Positions 61,670 to 64,000 of a DNA stretch of 64,000 nt are shown here, in pieces; position 1 is the stretch's first letter, and every line of letters begins with the position of its first letter. Origin of the DNA: Meconema thalassinum (Eukaryota; Arthropoda; Insecta; Orthoptera; Tettigoniidae); assembly GCA_946902985.2 (NCBI GenBank), contig OX336391.1:147005074-147069073 (forward strand), read 5' to 3'. A program made the translations under genes and the position numbers. The notes beneath the pieces are model-generated. The model saw only the letters and a program-made list of their open reading frames with translations, did not search any database and was not told where the DNA came from.

Positions 61670-64000
61670 TGTAAATTTCCACCATCACTTGGGCAGAGTT
61701 CTTCTCTTGCGTGACACGATCGACAAATCTGTGGGAACGTTTTTATTCGAAGCTGAACGCTATGTTTTATTACTCATATCCAAACATATTTAAATTTTAA
61801 ATACAAACCACTGCGTATGTAAAAATAATATATTAATTCCACAAACAACAAATGAAACAAAAACTCAGTGAACAAGTAGGAATATCTATAAAATAAAATG
61901 ACCCAATTTCGACGGGGTTAAATGTGCAGATAACAATACTTAGAAGCCGTGGCATATACATTTCTGTTATTTGTAACTCTATATTGTACCCTTGGATAAT
62001 AGCATGTAGACAAGATTCGAAGTTTCGGGGTCGTAATGGATTCCTGTGAATGTGATTTAGAGATTTATGCTATCAAAATAACTTCCAGGGTTCATAAGGT
62101 TAACTAATTATTACAAAGCCAAGAAAAACAACAGGATCTACAAACAAATAAAATTTAATAACTGAATCAAACATAAAAACACTTCACAATAAACCACCCT
62201 TAAAATTAGTTCACTCGCACGTGAACAGATCTGACACAGACCAGCCTGACGTACCATGATAACACGGCATGACAGCTGTCAAACAAGCATTGTGACTGCA
62301 ATGTCACTTAATTCAAAGTAACAAAAGAAAAACGGATCACCAGATCCAAAAATAACAAACAAATAATAGTAAAAGAATTTAATATTTATGAGCGACACGC
62401 GTTTTAAGACTAGTTCAAGTAATGAGCACTTTGACGGGCGCTCGTTTCCGACCAAAACAGTTGGTTCGGGAACGAACTCCGTACTGCGAAGACGAATTAC
62501 GGAAATATGGGAACAATAATTATATAAATAAATACACTACTGACATGCTCTAACCTTATATTACTACAACCAAATACACGTGTGTATTATTTAAAATAAG
62601 GGCTGCGGAAATTACCGTCTTATACCTCAAACACTAGGAAAGCATAACGTGACATGAACAAGTTTGGCCGGTTGCCAAATTATATTTATAATGAATACAA
62701 TGGCCTTGAAAATAAGAGCCAATAACAACGAATACAAATTTTTAAATCCACGCCGGAAAATTTGGCGTTTAAACAATGAACAAATAAGTCGTAGTCCTGA
62801 TAAAAACCCTCGGATCCACAACATGGCAACTCCCCAAATTAAAACAAATAAAATAACCTTAACTCATCAGGCTTTAAAGCAAACATTTACGTGTCATAAC
62901 AGAGCTGGAGACAGCCGGGTCTGTTATCGCATATCGGAGTAAGTGGCTGATTCCTTCCCCCATCGTAGAAATGTGTGCCACACTAAATATAGATTCTGGC
63001 CCACAGCCTGCGTCCAGCGACCTTTGCCAATCGTCACCTGTTAAACGCGTAAATACAAAATATCACATTATCTCAAAACATCCTCTCAGGAATTTCAAGA
63101 ACACATCTCCAGGTCAAATTTAGCCCCTCGGGTAACTAATTTGCCGGAATGATTATTACAGTCAAGGACAGGCTTTACCTTTCCTCGCCATCACACTTAT
63201 ACCCAAGAATACGTGACACACTCTCGAAGATCTCGTCGCAGCATATGAACCAGCACACCCTTCAGATAAATGATACATAACTTGTCCAAATGACAATAAA
63301 GAATTAATTACTGGAATCAGAATTAGCCCGAGTTATAAAGGCAACTAAAACACTAATTTTCCCCCACGTCTAGTTTTTGTTTTACATTTCATTAATCCAG
63401 TCCATTTATCGTTGTCGTTCCTAGGTTCTCATTCATGGCTACACTCTTTATTGATACGTTAACCATATGCGGCCATATCGCTATAAAATTTACGTATACA
63501 TAAGGACAATATTTAAGTTACAAAATTTACTGTACAACATAATTGTCACGCAATGCCAAAATTTCTACACGCATGTCAGTTAAGAATCAAACCCTAAATT
63601 TAAATTAAACCACACAAATAATATCTGTACAAAGTTCCACACATCTCTCGCGATTCCCCTCGTCCAAAATCAATAAATCAATTTTTTAATACTCATCACT
63701 TAAACCGCTTTCCAGAGGCCTCCCGCCTCGTCATCTGCCACCATTAGGCCTTTAGCCCATAACACTCATGGTAATGGAGGATGAAACTTGTTGTCTTCTT
63801 TCCATGGTCGTCATCTTGCCGCTGTTAAAACACAATTAAATTAAAGTTTTAAAACTGTTCTATCTGCTTTATGAGTATTTTATTTCCTCACATAGTCCTA
63901 TGCAGGACCGTAGACTTTCCCTATTTTATGGCTAATTGCCATCTCACATATTATGAAATTTATAACTTAGTTGTCGACACACAACTAGAAATTTAAAAAA
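61670..64000. other. Unassigned; possible diverged LTR related to the gypsy element
   Basis: A few phrases resemble the gypsy LTR or leader: ACATGGCAACTCCCCAAATTA (62822) versus ACATGGCGAACTCCCCAATTA (15735), and TTTAGCCCATAACACTC (63752) versus the complement of GTTATGGGCTAA (24520). The general AT-rich, CA-rich texture is also alike. The end of the window cuts the comparison short. No coding region is recognised. Confidence 0.25.

Overview
This window looks like a gene-poor, repeat-saturated piece of a large arthropod genome, probably an insect. There is no operon structure, tRNA-derived SINEs are abundant, and the long open frames are all retrotransposon proteins (Ty3/gypsy, BEL/Pao, Penelope-like, non-LTR). 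The other repeats include Harbinger-like and long-TIR DNA transposons and AT-rich microsatellites. I found no host protein-coding gene that I could defend. A 200-base run of N (44772-44971) is an assembly gap. Species assignment is not possible from what I can see.

Layout. 1-690 is a TTTG/TTTA tetranucleotide array. 1518-7172 holds several tRNA-derived SINEs, a LINE-like 3' end with a poly(A) tail, and anonymous sequence. 7212-8617 is the first of a family of elements built from tandem units of about 290 bp. 9271-9893 is a head-to-head SINE chimera. 11471-13797 is a degenerate long-TIR DNA transposon with a cysteine-rich ORF. 14132-28274 is a Harbinger-like DNA transposon remnant, split by a very young 13.2-kb Ty3/gypsy element on the minus strand (14961-28171). 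That element has 3.14-kb LTRs and an ATAT target duplication. 28275-29690 carries two LINE pieces and simple repeats.

30265-39541 is an older, inactivated BEL/Pao element (minus strand; 5-bp GGACT duplication; one 2.9-kb LTR and one internally deleted 0.76-kb LTR). 40594-41165 is a dispersed element with a CG-rich hairpin. 42017-44159, 46433-48170, 52442-53104, 53646-55399 and 55552-57565 are further members of the ~290-bp tandem-unit family, among SINE fragments and fold-back repeats. 59390-60070 is a truncated Penelope-like element with a GIY-YIG nuclease. 60841-61600 is a member of a dispersed repeat family. The last 2 kb may be part of another long LTR.

The most interesting signal is the ~290-bp tandem-unit family. 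At least three diverged sequence families share one architecture: a 5' hairpin, the terminal motif AGCCTA(C/T)TTTC, a tandem array with a period near 290 bp (293 bp in one member, measured over six units), a CA/ACAG microsatellite, and a closing hairpin ending in GTAGGCTAA. In four of the five elements the units carry repeated CCGCCAT(N)TTG-like motifs that resemble YY1/Pho sites. In one family each unit also carries a TATAAAA box about 10 bp from such a motif. The layout resembles non-autonomous Helentrons (DINE-1/HINE), but this classification is inference.

Other points worth a second look: an in-frame TAG directly after the protease active-site motif of the gypsy element, a 130-bp exact tandem duplication that breaks its integrase, four tandem hairpin repeats in each gypsy LTR, and a 3' tail domain shared by SINEs with different tRNA-like heads.
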